Assembly (NCBI RefSeq): GCF_017744395.1
Contig: NZ_JAGIBI010000003.1
Span: 310,001-374,000 of the forward strand
Direction of reading: 5' to 3'
Source: Herbaspirillum sp.
Lineage (GTDB): Bacteria; Pseudomonadota; Gammaproteobacteria; Burkholderiales; Burkholderiaceae_D
Length of the DNA: 64,000 bases
Under the pieces are notes generated by a model that worked only from the letters and a program-made list of their open reading frames with translations, ran no database searches and had not been told where the DNA came from. Numbering within the stretch: the stretch's first letter is position 1; each line of letters begins with the position of its first letter. This document shows positions 24,915 through 34,688 of the stretch, one piece after another. Made by a program: the position numbers and the translations under genes.

Positions 24915-27900
24915 ATGCAAGTCAAGCCTATCCATCTGGTGCCGCCGGGCGCACGCGGCGCGCCGGGCGCATCCGCGTTCGAAACCCAATTGCGCAGCGA
25001 ATTGCGCGGCGACGTTCTGTTCAGCCGCGCCGACCGCGGCCGCTACGCGACCGACGCATCGATCTACCAAGTGATGCCGTTAGGCGTGGTCTTGCCACGC
25101 GACCAGGATGACCTGGACCTGGCGCTGGCGATCGCGCGCCACCACAAGATGCCGGTTCTGGCGCGCGGCGCCGGCACCAGCCAGTGCGGCCAGACCGTGG
25201 CCGAGGCGCTGGTGGTCGACAACAGCAAATACCTGAACCGGGTGGTGGAGTTCGACGCCGCCGCGCGCACCGTCACCGTCGAACCGGGCATGGTGCTGGA
25301 CCACCTCAACGCCTGGCTCAAGCCGCACGGCCTGTGGTTCCCGGTGGACGTGTCGACCGCCGCCCAATGCACCATCGGCGGCATGGCCGGCAACAACTCC
25401 TGCGGCTCGCGCTCGATCGAATACGGCAACATGGTGCACAACGTGCTGGGCATCGAAGCCGTGCTGGCCGATGGCAGCGGCGGCAACTTCACGCGCCTGC
25501 CGGAGATGCCGGGCAGCGGCCGTATCGGCGACATCGTCGCCGGCCTGCGGCGCATCGCCGGCCGCGAACGCGCGGAAATCGCCGAGCGCGTACCCAAGGT
25601 GCTGCGCCGCGTGGCCGGCTACAACATCGACCTGTTCGACTGCCAGAACCCGCGCGCCTACACCGACGACGGCGTGGCCAACCTGGCGCACATCCTGGTC
25701 GGTTCGGAAGGCACGCTGGCCTACAGCCGCCGCATCAAGCTGGCGCTGCAGCCGCTGCCGGCGCACAAGACCCTGGGCGTGGTCAACTTCCCGACCTTCT
25801 ACCAGGCTATGGACATGACCCAGTACATCGTCAAGCTGGGGCCGAGCGCGGTGGAGCTGGTCGACCGCACCATGATTGACCTGGCCATGGGCAACCCGGC
25901 CTTCAAGCCGGTGATCGGGAAGGCGCTGGCGGGGCAGCCCGAAGCGATCCTGCTGGTCGAATTCTCGGGGGAGGAGCGCAACGCCCAATTGGACAAGCTC
26001 CGGCAACTGGTGGAGCTGATGGCCGACCTGGGTTTGCCCGGCAGCGTGGTGGAAATGCCCGGCGCGGCCGAGCAGAAGGCGCTGTGGGAGGTGCGCAAGG
26101 CCGGCCTGAACATCATGATGAGCATGAAGGGCGACGGCAAGCCGGTCTCCTTCATCGAGGATTGCGCGGTGCCGCTGGAACACCTGGCCGAGTACACCAG
26201 CCAGTTGACCGAGGTGTTCCACAAGTACGGCACCGAAGGCACCTGGTATGCGCACGCCAGCGTCGGCACGCTGCACGTGCGGCCGATCCTGGACATGCGG
26301 CGCGGCGGCGCGAAAGACATGCGCGAGATCGCCGAGGCCGCGGCCGCACTGGTGCGCAAGTACAAGGGCGCCTACTCCGGCGAACACGGCGACGGCCTGT
26401 GCCGCGGCGAATGGGTGGCGTGGCAGTACGGCCCGCGCATCAATGCCGCCTTTGCCGAGATCAAGCAACTGTTCGACCCCGACAACCGCTTCAATCCCGA
26501 CAAGATCGTGCGACCGCCGAAAATGGACGATGCGTCGAACTTCCGCTTCCCGCCCACCTATCGCGAGCAGCCGCACCAAAGCGTGCTGGACTGGTCGGCC
26601 TGGAACGTGGTGCGTGATCCGCTCACCGGCGTAGAAGGCGCGCCGGGCAGCGGCGGCGACCAGACCGGCGGCCTCGCCAAGCTGGTCGAGATGTGCAACA
26701 ACAACGGCCACTGCCGCAAGTTCGACGTCGGCACCATGTGCTCCAGCTACCGCATCACGCGCGACGAGAAGCACGTCACGCGCGGACGCGCCAACACCTT
26801 GCGCCTGGCCATCTCCGGCCAGTTGGGCAGCGACGGGCTGGCCAGCCCGGAGGTGAAGGAAACGCTGGACTTGTGCGTCTCCTGCAAGGGCTGCAAGCGC
26901 GACTGCCCGACCGGCGTCGACATGGCCAAGATCAAGATCGAAGCGCGCGCGGCCTGGGTCGGCCGCCACGGCGTCGGCCTGCGCGAGCGCCTGATCGCGC
27001 GCATGCCGGCCTATGCCCACCTGGCCGGCCGTTTCGGCGGCGCGCTGGCGCTGGCCGAGCGCATCCCGGTGCTGTCGGCCTGGGTAAAGGGGAAGCTGGG
27101 TCTGGCGCGGCAGCGTTCGCTGCCGCGCTTCCGCAAGTCGTTCCTGGATGGCGCCGCGCCGGCGCAGCGGGGCGCGCAAGGCAAGGAGGTCTTGCTGTTC
27201 GTCGACACCTTCAACAATCACATGGAACCGGAGAACGCGCGCGCCGCGCAACGCGTGCTGGAGGCGGCGGGCTACCGGGTGCATTTCAATACCCTGCCGG
27301 GCCAGCGCCCGCTGTGCTGCGGCCGCACCTACCTGGCCGCCGGCATGGTCGACGAGGCCAAGGCCGAGGCGCGGCGCACGCTGGATACGCTGATGCCCTA
27401 TGTGCGGCGTGGCGTCGCGGTGGTCGGGCTGGAACCGTCCTGCCTGCTGTCGCTGCGCGACGAATTCCTGAACTATGGATACGGCGAGGAAGCGCAGGCG
27501 CTGGCCGGGTCATCCTTCCTGTTCGAGGAGTTCCTGCTGGCCGAGCACAAGGTCGGCCGCCTGAATCTGGATCTCAAGCCGCTCGGTTCCGGCAAGATCC
27601 TGCTGCACGGGCATTGCCACCAGAAGGCCTTCGACGCCTTCAAGCCGGTCCCGGCCGTGCTGGGCTGGATACCCGGCGCGCAGGTCGAGGTGGTCGAGTC
27701 CTCATGTTGCGGCATGGCCGGCAGTTTCGGTTACGAAGCCGAGCATTTCGAAGCGTCGATGGCGATGGCCGAACTCTCGCTGTTGCCGGCGGTGCGCAAG
27801 GCGGATGACGACACGCTGGTAGTGGCCGACGGCACCAGTTGCCGCCACCAGATCGCGGATGGCGCGCAGCGCAAGGCGGTGCATGTGGCGCGGGTCCTTG

Positions 27901-27932
27901 CCGCGGCCATCGATGGGGTGTGGCGGGAATGA
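24915..27932 (+). CDS. YdiJ-like FAD/Fe-S 2-hydroxyacid dehydrogenase
   Basis: A 1005-residue oxidoreductase. FAD-binding type 4 domain (about 55-290, with PVLARGAGTSQCGQ), FAD-oxidase C domain (about 290-550, with YSGEHGDGLCRGEW), two 4Fe-4S motifs (CNNNGHCRKFDVGTMC near 594; CVSCKGCKRDCPTG near 654-668) and a CCG-type cysteine-rich domain (CHQKAFD; SSCCGMAGSFGYE near 930). This matches E. coli YdiJ, a D-2-hydroxyglutarate dehydrogenase of about 1018 residues, in size and order. It should oxidise a D-2-hydroxy acid and pass electrons to the quinone pool or another acceptor. The substrate in this operon is not determined. Last gene before a strong terminator. Confidence 0.9.
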   Translation: MQVKPIHLVPPGARGAPGASAFETQLRSELRGDVLFSRADRGRYATDASIYQVMPLGVVLPRDQDDLDLALAIARHHKMPVLARGAGTSQCGQTVAEALVVDNSKYLNRVVEFDAAARTVTVEPGMVLDHLNAWLKPHGLWFPVDVSTAAQCTIGGMAGNNSCGSRSIEYGNMVHNVLGIEAVLADGSGGNFTRLPEMPGSGRIGDIVAGLRRIAGRERAEIAERVPKVLRRVAGYNIDLFDCQNPRAYTDDGVANLAHILVGSEGTLAYSRRIKLALQPLPAHKTLGVVNFPTFYQAMDMTQYIVKLGPSAVELVDRTMIDLAMGNPAFKPVIGKALAGQPEAILLVEFSGEERNAQLDKLRQLVELMADLGLPGSVVEMPGAAEQKALWEVRKAGLNIMMSMKGDGKPVSFIEDCAVPLEHLAEYTSQLTEVFHKYGTEGTWYAHASVGTLHVRPILDMRRGGAKDMREIAEAAAALVRKYKGAYSGEHGDGLCRGEWVAWQYGPRINAAFAEIKQLFDPDNRFNPDKIVRPPKMDDASNFRFPPTYREQPHQSVLDWSAWNVVRDPLTGVEGAPGSGGDQTGGLAKLVEMCNNNGHCRKFDVGTMCSSYRITRDEKHVTRGRANTLRLAISGQLGSDGLASPEVKETLDLCVSCKGCKRDCPTGVDMAKIKIEARAAWVGRHGVGLRERLIARMPAYAHLAGRFGGALALAERIPVLSAWVKGKLGLARQRSLPRFRKSFLDGAAPAQRGAQGKEVLLFVDTFNNHMEPENARAAQRVLEAAGYRVHFNTLPGQRPLCCGRTYLAAGMVDEAKAEARRTLDTLMPYVRRGVAVVGLEPSCLLSLRDEFLNYGYGEEAQALAGSSFLFEEFLLAEHKVGRLNLDLKPLGSGKILLHGHCHQKAFDAFKPVPAVLGWIPGAQVEVVESSCCGMAGSFGYEAEHFEASMAMAELSLLPAVRKADDDTLVVADGTSCRHQIADGAQRKAVHVARVLAAAIDGVWRE

Positions 27933-27946
27933 GGCCGGTTGCGTGA

Positions 27947-27976
27947 AAAAGCCCCGGCAAGCGATGCCGGGGTTTT
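27947..27976. terminator. Bidirectional rho-independent terminator
   Basis: An 8-bp CCCCGGCA/TGCCGGGG stem and 5-base loop are flanked by A and T runs. It separates the convergent YdiJ-like gene and the flavin monooxygenase gene. Confidence 0.88.
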
Positions 27977-27980
27977 CAGG

Positions 27981-29348
27981 TCAGGCCACTTTGGGCTGCC
28001 ACTTCTCGTCCTGCCGGTAGATCCGGTGCGGCGGACGCGCCAGGCCCAGGTTTTCGCGCAGCGTGGCGCCCTCGTATTCGGTGCGGAACAATCCGCGCCG
28101 CCGCAACTCCGGCAACACCAGGGCGATGAAGTCATCCAGCCCGCCCGGCAAGGTCGGCGGCATGATGTTGAAGCCGTCGGCGCCGCCTTTGGTGAACCAC
28201 TCTTCCAACTGGTCGACGATGCTTTCGGCGGTGCCGTACAGCGACCAGTGCCCGCGCGCCGTCGCCACGCGCAGGTAGAGCTGGCGCAGCGTCAGGTTCT
28301 CGCGCCGCGCCAGGGCGGTGACCAGCTGGAAGCGGCTCTTGGTGCCGTTGGGTTCCTTCAGGTTGTCCGGCAGGGGGCCGTCCAGCGGATAGCCGGAAAG
28401 GTCGATGCCGCCCAGATGCTGTTGCAGCAGCGACAGGCCGACGCTGGGATGGATCAGGGATTGCAGTTCCTCGTATTTCTCCTGCGCCTCGCTTTCGCTG
28501 CGGCCCACCACCGGGAACACGCCCGGCATGATCTTCAATTGCTCCGGATCGCGGCCATAGCGATCCATGCGCGACTTCAGGCTGGTGTAGAACGCCTGGG
28601 CGTCGGCCAGCGACTGCTGGGCGGTAAAGATCACCTCGGCGGTACGCGCCGCCAGGTCCTGGCCGGTATCGGACGAGCCGGCCTGCACGATCACCGGATG
28701 CCCTTGCACCGGGCGCGCCACATTCAGCGGCCCCTTGACCGCGAAGTGCTTGCCGCGGTGGTGGATCGCGTGCAGCTTGTCCGGATCGAACAGCAGGCCT
28801 TGCTCCTGATCGAAGAGAAAGGCATCGTCTTCCCAGCTATCCCACAGGCCGCGCACCACGTCGACGAATTCTTCGGCGCGCTCGTAGCGCGCGCCATGCT
28901 CCGGATGCTTGTCGAGGTTGAAGTTATGCGCCTCCTGTTCCGACCATGAGGTCACGACGTTCCAGCCGGCGCGGCCGTTGCTCAGGTGGTCGAGCGAGGC
29001 GAACTTGCGGGCCACATGATAGGGCTCGTTATAGGTGGTCGAGACGGTCGCCACCAGGCCGATGCGTTCGGTCACCTGGGACAGGGCCGACAGCAAGGTC
29101 AGCGGCTCGAACGACGCCGCGCGCGCGGTACGGTGCAGGGTGTGTTCATCGTGCGAGCGGATCGCCACGCCATCGGCCAGGAACAGGGCATCGAACTTGG
29201 CGCGTTCGGCGGCCTGGGCGACCTGGCGGTAATGCGCGATGTTCTGCCCGGCATCGGGCTGCGCGCCGGAATGGCGCCAACCGGCCACGTGATGGCCGGT
29301 GGCCATGATGAAGGCCCCCAGCTTCAATTGCTTGCGGGTGCGGCTCAT
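27981..29348 (-). CDS. Flavin-dependent monooxygenase, NtaA/SnaA/DszA (LLM) family
   Basis: A 455-residue bacterial-luciferase-fold monooxygenase of the NtaA/SnaA/DszA/SoxA branch. Marks: [19 protein letters not shown] near the N-terminus, [32 protein letters not shown], and [17 protein letters not shown]. Such enzymes use reduced flavin from a separate reductase to oxidise sulfones, sulfonates or amines; DszA and SfnG relatives cleave C-S bonds. The position at the end of a sulfonate-type operon supports a C-S-cleaving role. The ATG overlaps the stop of the upstream dioxygenase gene (ATGA), so translation is coupled. No flavin reductase lies in the operon. Confidence 0.88.
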   Translation of the reverse strand: MSRTRKQLKLGAFIMATGHHVAGWRHSGAQPDAGQNIAHYRQVAQAAERAKFDALFLADGVAIRSHDEHTLHRTARAASFEPLTLLSALSQVTERIGLVATVSTTYNEPYHVARKFASLDHLSNGRAGWNVVTSWSEQEAHNFNLDKHPEHGARYERAEEFVDVVRGLWDSWEDDAFLFDQEQGLLFDPDKLHAIHHRGKHFAVKGPLNVARPVQGHPVIVQAGSSDTGQDLAARTAEVIFTAQQSLADAQAFYTSLKSRMDRYGRDPEQLKIMPGVFPVVGRSESEAQEKYEELQSLIHPSVGLSLLQQHLGGIDLSGYPLDGPLPDNLKEPNGTKSRFQLVTALARRENLTLRQLYLRVATARGHWSLYGTAESIVDQLEEWFTKGGADGFNIMPPTLPGGLDDFIALVLPELRRRGLFRTEYEGATLRENLGLARPPHRIYRQDEKWQPKVA

Positions 29349-30265
29349 GATGCCACCGCTTCCTGCGCAAGCGCCGTGCCGGCTGCCTGGCGACGCACGT
29401 TGCGCGACACGCTGGCGCGGCCGTCGACCGACACCGGCACATCGCCGGCCACGGTCACGCGCCGCACCACGCGGTGCTGGTCGCCGTAGTCGTTGATGGC
29501 GTAGTGCTGGGTGGCGCGGTTATCCCAGATCGCCACGTCGCCCACCGACCAGCGCCAGCGCACGGTGTTCTCAAGGCGGGTCACGTAGCTGGCCAGCAAT
29601 TGCAGCAGGTGTTCGGAATCGGCAGTCGGATAGTCCAGCAATTTCTTGACGAAATGCCCGAGCACCAGGGTGCGTTCGCCGCTTTCCGGATGGACCCGCA
29701 CCACCGGATGCTCGGTCTCGTAGACGGTCGAGGTGAAGATCTCGCGATAACGCTTCAGGCCGGCCGCGGTGCTGTTGAAGCGGGAGGCATAGTCGTATTC
29801 ATTGGTATGCAGCGCCCAGAGCCGGTCCGCCAGTTGCCGCAGCGGTTCCGGCAGGTCCAGGTAGGCCTGGGCGGTGTTGGCCCACACCGTGTCGCCGCCG
29901 GCGGCGGGAATCACCACCGCGCGCAGGATCGATGCCTGCGGATAAGCCAGGTCGAACGTCACATCCGTATGCCAGGAGTTGGCGCGGCCGCCATGCTCCG
30001 AATCCAGTTCCAGCAGATAGCCGGTGCCGTCGCGTACCGGCACGGTCGGGTGCGCCACCAGTTCGCCCCACAGCTTGGCGAAGGCTTCCTGTCCGGCATC
30101 GTCGAGATGCTGCTGTCCGCGGAAGAACAGCACCTTGTGACGCAGCAGGGCGGCGCGTATCGCCGCGAAGGTGGCCGGATCCAGCTCTCCGGACAAGCGG
30201 ACATTGCGTACTTCGGCGCCGATGCGGCCGGCGACGGGATGGATATCGAGCAAGGCTTCAGGCAT
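29345..30265 (-). CDS. TauD/TfdA-family 2-oxoglutarate dioxygenase
   Basis: A 306-residue Fe(II)/2-oxoglutarate oxygenase. The facial triad is visible: WHTDVTF (H99, D101) and distal H254 in DNRATQHYA, followed by an Arg near 265 that binds 2-oxoglutarate. TauD members hydroxylate carbon next to a sulfonate or sulfate ester so that sulfite or sulfate is released; relatives also act on phenoxyacetates. AAGGAG stands before the ATG at 30265. Linked to an SsuABC-type importer and a second oxygenase, so an organosulfur substrate is likely. Confidence 0.9.
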   Translation of the reverse strand: MPEALLDIHPVAGRIGAEVRNVRLSGELDPATFAAIRAALLRHKVLFFRGQQHLDDAGQEAFAKLWGELVAHPTVPVRDGTGYLLELDSEHGGRANSWHTDVTFDLAYPQASILRAVVIPAAGGDTVWANTAQAYLDLPEPLRQLADRLWALHTNEYDYASRFNSTAAGLKRYREIFTSTVYETEHPVVRVHPESGERTLVLGHFVKKLLDYPTADSEHLLQLLASYVTRLENTVRWRWSVGDVAIWDNRATQHYAINDYGDQHRVVRRVTVAGDVPVSVDGRASVSRNVRRQAAGTALAQEAVAS

Positions 30266-30324
30266 GGCTATCTCCTTTGTGGATGTGGCTTCGGTCAATG
30301 CGAAGAAATACGCGAAAAACTACG

Positions 30325-30915
30325 TCAGCGGCTGGCCGCCGCGCCGCCGTTGCATTGACGGCGGCAGGCGGTATTGGCGGTATCGGGACGGCTGTCGCTG
30401 ACGAAACCGTCCCGGTTGGGCATGCGTACCGCCGCCAGGTTGCCGGCATCGAGCACGGCGTCGGCGCCGACGATGCCGTTGAGGTGCAGCAGGTAGGCGG
30501 TGACCGCATACACGTCATTCGCGCTCAGGCTCTTGGGAGCGTTGTAGGGCATGGCGCGGTTGATGAAATCGAACACCGTGGTGGCATAGGGCCAGAAGCT
30601 GCCGATGGTTTTGAGCGGCGTCGCCGAAGCCAGGCTTCCCTTGCCGCCGACCAGCGCATCGGCCGGCGTGCCCTGGCCGCGTTCGCCATGGCATGCGGCG
30701 CAGGTTTGCGCATACACGGCGCGGCCGCGGGCCACGCTGCCGCTGCCGGGCGGCAGGCCGGCGCCGCGGGCATCGACGTCGATGTTCCAGGGCGCCAGTT
30801 CGCGCTCGCTCACCGGATGTCCGATGCCGTAGGTCTGGGCGCCGGCGGCACCGGCTGCGACGCCGGCCAGCAGTGCCAGCAGCAAGCGGCCCAGCGCGCG
30901 CTTAAACCTGGACAT
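30325..30915 (-). CDS. Class I cytochrome c, partner of the sulfite dehydrogenase
   Basis: A 196-residue exported monoheme cytochrome c. Signal peptide about 1-27 (ends AGAAGAQ), heme motif CAACH (C72, C75, H76), and an axial-Met candidate in RAMPYNAP. The N-terminal extension before the heme resembles the SoxD/SorB-type partners of sulfite dehydrogenases. The start lies 14 bases inside the end of the upstream SoxC/SorA-like gene, so the two are translated together. It should accept electrons from the molybdenum enzyme in the periplasm. A Cys near the C-terminus (ACRRQC) is unusual and may form a disulfide. Confidence 0.88.
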   Translation of the reverse strand: MSRFKRALGRLLLALLAGVAAGAAGAQTYGIGHPVSERELAPWNIDVDARGAGLPPGSGSVARGRAVYAQTCAACHGERGQGTPADALVGGKGSLASATPLKTIGSFWPYATTVFDFINRAMPYNAPKSLSANDVYAVTAYLLHLNGIVGADAVLDAGNLAAVRMPNRDGFVSDSRPDTANTACRRQCNGGAAASR

Positions 30916-32182
30916 TGGTAATGACGCCATCGGCGGCCACCTTCCAGCTCTGGATCGCATTGAAGTGATAGCCGGACTCCAGGCCGCGCGCGGCGACCAG
31001 TTGCCGGCCGGTCGGCTGGACGTAGCCGCCTTCGTCGACGGCGCGGCTTTGCAGCACGGCTGGCGCGCCATCCCAGCGCCAGGGCAGGCGAAAGCGCGTC
31101 AGGGCGCGATCCAGCACCGGCTCCTGCAGCGCCGCGGCGCTCCAGTTGCGTCCGCCATCGGTGGACACGTCGACGCGCTTGATGCGGCCCCGGCCGGTCC
31201 AGGCCAGGCCCGATATTTCATAGAAGCCGGGTTGGCGCAGCCGGTGATCCGGCGCCGGGAAGGTGATGACCGACTTGGTTTCCATCAGGAAGGTGAATTG
31301 GCGCGCGGTGCCGTCCGGCAGCGAATCGGTGTATTTGGAGGTTTCCTCACGCGACATGAACGGTTCGCGCCCGACTTTCAGGCGGCGCAGCCATTTGACG
31401 CTCATGTTGCCTTCGAAACCCGGCAGGAACAGGCGCAAGGGATAGCCATGCTCGGGCCGCAAGCGTTCGCCGTTTTGCGCGTACACCAGTAGCGCATCGT
31501 CGAGCGCCTTGCTGACGGGGATGCTGCGCGTCATGCCGGCGGCGTCGGCGCCCTCGGCCAGGATCCACGCGCCTTGCGGGTCGATCCCGACTTCGTCGAG
31601 CACCACCGACAGCGGCACGCCGGTCCATTCGCAGCAAGACAGCAAGCCGTGGCTGAACTGCAGCGATGCCGTACCCGGCCCTTTCCATTCGCGGCCGGTA
31701 TTGCCTGAACATTCGAGGAAATGGATGCGCGATACGGAAGGCAGCCGCACCAGGTCGTCCATGCTGAACAAGGTCGGCCGCGCCACCAGGCCATGCACCG
31801 CCAGGCGGTGCCGCTCCGGATCGATCAGGGGGATGCCGGAATGATGGCGCTCGAAGACAAGGCCGGTCGGCGTGATGATGCCGTGCAAGTCCTGCAGCGG
31901 CGTCATCGAGGAATTGGCGCCGGCGAACGGTGCGGCGGCGCGCGAACGGCGCACCACGTTTTTCTCGAACGAAGAAGGCTGTCCATAGGGTTGCCACAAC
32001 ACCGGCTCGCCCGGCGTCTTGCTCCACGGCGCCACTTCCAGCGGCTGGGCCTGTCCGGCCAAAGGCGTTTCTGTTTTGTTTTGCGCAGCGGCGATTGCCG
32101 GCGCCAGCGCCGCACCGGCCAGCGCACTGCCGCCGGCGCGCAAGAAGCGCCGGCGGCTGCCGGGTGCGGATGCCTTGCTCAT
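30902..32182 (-). CDS. Periplasmic SoxC/SorA-like sulfite dehydrogenase, molybdenum subunit
   Basis: A 426-residue sulfite-oxidase-fold molybdoenzyme. A Tat signal peptide is present (RRRFLRAGG, 10-18). The Mo-binding cysteine is C158 in HFLECSGNTG. The C-terminal dimerisation domain includes RIKRVDVSTDGGRNWSAA. Length and order match SoxC and sulfite dehydrogenases. It would oxidise sulfite, or a SoxYZ-bound sulfur, in the periplasm and reduce the adjacent cytochrome c. No soxXYZAB genes are nearby, so free sulfite is the more likely substrate. The ATG overlaps the transporter ATPase stop codon (ATGA). Confidence 0.88.
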   Translation of the reverse strand: MSKASAPGSRRRFLRAGGSALAGAALAPAIAAAQNKTETPLAGQAQPLEVAPWSKTPGEPVLWQPYGQPSSFEKNVVRRSRAAAPFAGANSSMTPLQDLHGIITPTGLVFERHHSGIPLIDPERHRLAVHGLVARPTLFSMDDLVRLPSVSRIHFLECSGNTGREWKGPGTASLQFSHGLLSCCEWTGVPLSVVLDEVGIDPQGAWILAEGADAAGMTRSIPVSKALDDALLVYAQNGERLRPEHGYPLRLFLPGFEGNMSVKWLRRLKVGREPFMSREETSKYTDSLPDGTARQFTFLMETKSVITFPAPDHRLRQPGFYEISGLAWTGRGRIKRVDVSTDGGRNWSAAALQEPVLDRALTRFRLPWRWDGAPAVLQSRAVDEGGYVQPTGRQLVAARGLESGYHFNAIQSWKVAADGVITNVQV

Positions 32183-33018
32183 ACCGCGAACTGCCAGAGC
32201 GCCGGCGCGACGGGCGATGCCGACGGCAATTCCGGCTTGAGCGGCGCTTCGGCCAGGCTGGCGCTGTCATGCGAGAACTCATCGAGCACGCGCTGCTTGA
32301 CCGCCGCAAAGCCGTTGTTCGCGCGCTCCCTCGGATGGGCCAGCTCCACCGGCACGATGCGGCGGATGCGGCCCGGGCGCGGTTCCATCACCACGACCTT
32401 GTCGCCCAGGTAGACCGCTTCTTCCACATCGTGCGTCACCAGGATCATGGTGATGCCCTCGGCTTGCCAGATGCGATGCAGCTCTTGTTGCAGGTAGGCG
32501 CGGGTCATGGCGTCCAATGCGCCGAAGGGCTCGTCCAGCAGGAGGATTTCCGGTTTGTTGACCAGCGCGCGGGCGATCGCCACGCGTTGCGCCATGCCGC
32601 CGGACAATTGATGCGGATAGGATTTCTCGAAGCCTTGCAGGCCCACCAGTGCGATATGCTCGCGCACGGCTGCGCGTTTTTGCGCGGGTGTCTGCTGCGC
32701 ATTGAGCAAGCCCAGTTCGATATTGCCTTCCACCGTGAGCCAGGGAAACAACCGGTGTTCCTGGAACACGATGCCGCGGCGCAGGCTGGTGCCGACGATG
32801 CGCACGCCATCGAGCAGGACTTGCCCCTGGTATTGGTCTTCTAGGCCGACGATCAGGCGCAGCAAGGTCGATTTTCCGCAGCCGCTGGCGCCGACGATGC
32901 TGACGAATTCGCCGGGCGCGATGCTCAGCGAGACATCCTCCAGCACGGCCAGCTCCTTTTCCTTGACGGCGTACGATTTGCTCAAATGCTGGATTTCCAG
33001 CGTACCGGCCAGGGCCAT
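32179..33018 (-). CDS. Sulfonate/nitrate/taurine-type ABC transporter ATP-binding protein
   Basis: A 279-residue ATPase of the SsuB/TauB/NrtD class: Walker A GASGCGKS (43-50), signature LSGGMAQR (138-145), Walker B ILLLDEP (158-164), and H-loop ILVTHDVEEAVYLG. The C-terminal 40 residues form a low-complexity tail. AAGGAG stands before the ATG at 33018. It energises import through the two permeases encoded upstream. The 4-base overlap with the sulfite dehydrogenase gene ties transport directly to sulfur oxidation. Confidence 0.92.
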   Translation of the reverse strand: MALAGTLEIQHLSKSYAVKEKELAVLEDVSLSIAPGEFVSIVGASGCGKSTLLRLIVGLEDQYQGQVLLDGVRIVGTSLRRGIVFQEHRLFPWLTVEGNIELGLLNAQQTPAQKRAAVREHIALVGLQGFEKSYPHQLSGGMAQRVAIARALVNKPEILLLDEPFGALDAMTRAYLQQELHRIWQAEGITMILVTHDVEEAVYLGDKVVVMEPRPGRIRRIVPVELAHPRERANNGFAAVKQRVLDEFSHDSASLAEAPLKPELPSASPVAPALWQFAV

Positions 33019-33035
33019 ATGTGCTCCTTGGAATT

Positions 33036-33833
33036 TCAGAACCGCGCCACCGAACGGCCGCGCCAGGCCAGCAGGCGCTGTTCCGCGCGCGCCGCCAGCC
33101 AATTCAATGCAAAGCCGACGAAACCGACCACGATCACGCCGAAGATCACCAGATCCATCAGGAAGAGTTCGCGGCCATCGATCATGGTGTTGCCGATGCC
33201 TTGTCCCGACACCAGCAGGTATTCGGCGCCCAGCGTCGCCAGCCAGGCATAGACCAGCGCCAGGTGGATGCCGGCCAGGATGGAGGGCGCCGCTGCCGGC
33301 AAGACCAGCTTGGTGAGCCATTGCAAGCGCGTGAACTTGAGCACGCGCGCTGCTTCGATCAACTCGCCGGGCACGCTGCGGATGCCTTCGAAGGTATTGA
33401 GCACGACCGGGAAGAACGCCGCCAATGACAGGAACGCGACCTTGGCTGCATCGCCCAGGCCGAACCAGACCGACAGCAAGGGAATCCACGCGAACAGGGA
33501 AATCTGCTTGAGGGTGTGGAAGGTGGGGCCGATCATGCGTTCGAACAGGCGCGACAGGCCGAAGGCGATGCCGAAGATGAGGCCGGCACTCACGCCGATG
33601 GCCAGGCCGATCAGGTCACGCCGCAGGCTGGCGTACAAGGCGCGCGCCAGGTCGCCGCTCAGGAATTGCTGTACGGCGGTGTCCCAGACTTTGCCGGGCG
33701 GCACCAGCAGCGGCGAGCTCGACCAATGGTTGTGCGCCGCCAGCCACCACAACGCTACCAGCGCCAGCGGCAGCACCCAGCCGCGCAAGGCCTTGGGAAC
33801 CGGATGGCGGTCAGTACGCGATGCCTGGTCCAT
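33036..33833 (-). CDS. SsuC-type ABC transporter permease (second)
   Basis: A 265-residue permease with about six helices and the BPD_transp_1 coupling segment IEAARVLKFTRLQWLTKLVLPAAAPSI. The family is that of SsuC/TauC/NrtB. A GAGGAG sequence precedes the ATG. It is encoded beside another permease gene of the same family but differs clearly from it, so the transporter may use a heterodimeric membrane channel rather than the usual SsuC homodimer. Confidence 0.9.
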   Translation of the reverse strand: MDQASRTDRHPVPKALRGWVLPLALVALWWLAAHNHWSSSPLLVPPGKVWDTAVQQFLSGDLARALYASLRRDLIGLAIGVSAGLIFGIAFGLSRLFERMIGPTFHTLKQISLFAWIPLLSVWFGLGDAAKVAFLSLAAFFPVVLNTFEGIRSVPGELIEAARVLKFTRLQWLTKLVLPAAAPSILAGIHLALVYAWLATLGAEYLLVSGQGIGNTMIDGRELFLMDLVIFGVIVVGFVGFALNWLAARAEQRLLAWRGRSVARF

Positions 33834-33842
33834 GGCAGCTCC

Positions 33843-34685
33843 TCAAAATCCGCTGCGGCGCCAGCCGAGCAAAATCATTTCGATACGGGCCAGCACCTGG
33901 TCGCCCAGGTAGCCCACCACGCCGACTACCGCCACGGCGGCAATCACCACGTCGAGCTGGAACAATTGGCGGCCGAATACGATCATGTAGCCCAGCCCTT
34001 CCGACGAGGCCAGCAATTCCACCACCACCAGCGCCAGCCAGGCATGGGTGAAGCCGTAGCGCACGCCGTTCCAGATCGGTGGCAAGGCGGCGGGGAAGAC
34101 CACCCGCCACAGCAGCTGCCAGCGCGAAAAGCGCAGCACGCGCGCCACTTCGACGTAGCGCGCCGGCACGTTCTCGATGCCCTTGTAGGTATTGACCGCG
34201 ATCGGCACCAGCGCCGCCTTGGCGATCAGGATGATCTTGAGCGCTTCATCGATGCCCACCAGCAGCATCAGCAACGGCAGCCAGCCCAGTACCGGCACCT
34301 GGCTGAAGGCCTTGAAGAAGGGATAGGTATAGTCCTTGAACAGCGGCGACAAGCCCATCGCCACCCCCAGCAGGAGGCCGCCGGCCACGCCCACGCCGAA
34401 ACCGAGCAGGACGCGCAGGAAGCTGATCTTGAGGTTGTCGAATAACTCGCCCGACTGCAGCAGGTCGATGAAGGTGGCCAGCACCGACTGCGGCGACGGC
34501 AAGACCTGCGGCGCCACCCAGCCCTGTTGCGCGGCGACCCACCATAGCAACAGCAGGCCCAGCGGGAACGGCAGGGCCAGCCAGAAGGACGCCGACCTGC
34601 CGAAGAAGGCGGCATAGGCGCTGCGTTGCGAGGGAAGCTCCAGCGTTGGCGCGGGGACGGCCAAGGCGGCGGGTTGCGCGCTCAT
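33843..34685 (-). CDS. SsuC-type ABC transporter permease (first)
   Basis: A 280-residue permease with about six helices and the coupling segment VEVARVLRFSRWQLLWRVVFPAALPPIW. An N-terminal cytosolic stretch of about 30 residues precedes the first helix. It lies 3 bases after the substrate-binding protein gene and 9 bases before the second permease gene. The pair of permeases with one ATPase and one binding protein suggests one transporter. Confidence 0.9.
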   Translation of the reverse strand: MSAQPAALAVPAPTLELPSQRSAYAAFFGRSASFWLALPFPLGLLLLWWVAAQQGWVAPQVLPSPQSVLATFIDLLQSGELFDNLKISFLRVLLGFGVGVAGGLLLGVAMGLSPLFKDYTYPFFKAFSQVPVLGWLPLLMLLVGIDEALKIILIAKAALVPIAVNTYKGIENVPARYVEVARVLRFSRWQLLWRVVFPAALPPIWNGVRYGFTHAWLALVVVELLASSEGLGYMIVFGRQLFQLDVVIAAVAVVGVVGYLGDQVLARIEMILLGWRRSGF

Positions 34686-34688
34686 GGC

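Noticed and set aside
24109-27932. Glycolate oxidase (GlcDEF) locus
   Set aside because: The flavoprotein is a single 1005-residue chain with FAD, Fe-S and CCG domains, as in YdiJ; separate glcE and glcF genes are absent.
30325-32182. Part of a full Sox thiosulfate-oxidising system
   Set aside because: Only the SoxC-like and cytochrome genes are present; no soxXYZAB genes lie nearby, and the pair is embedded in a sulfonate-type operon.
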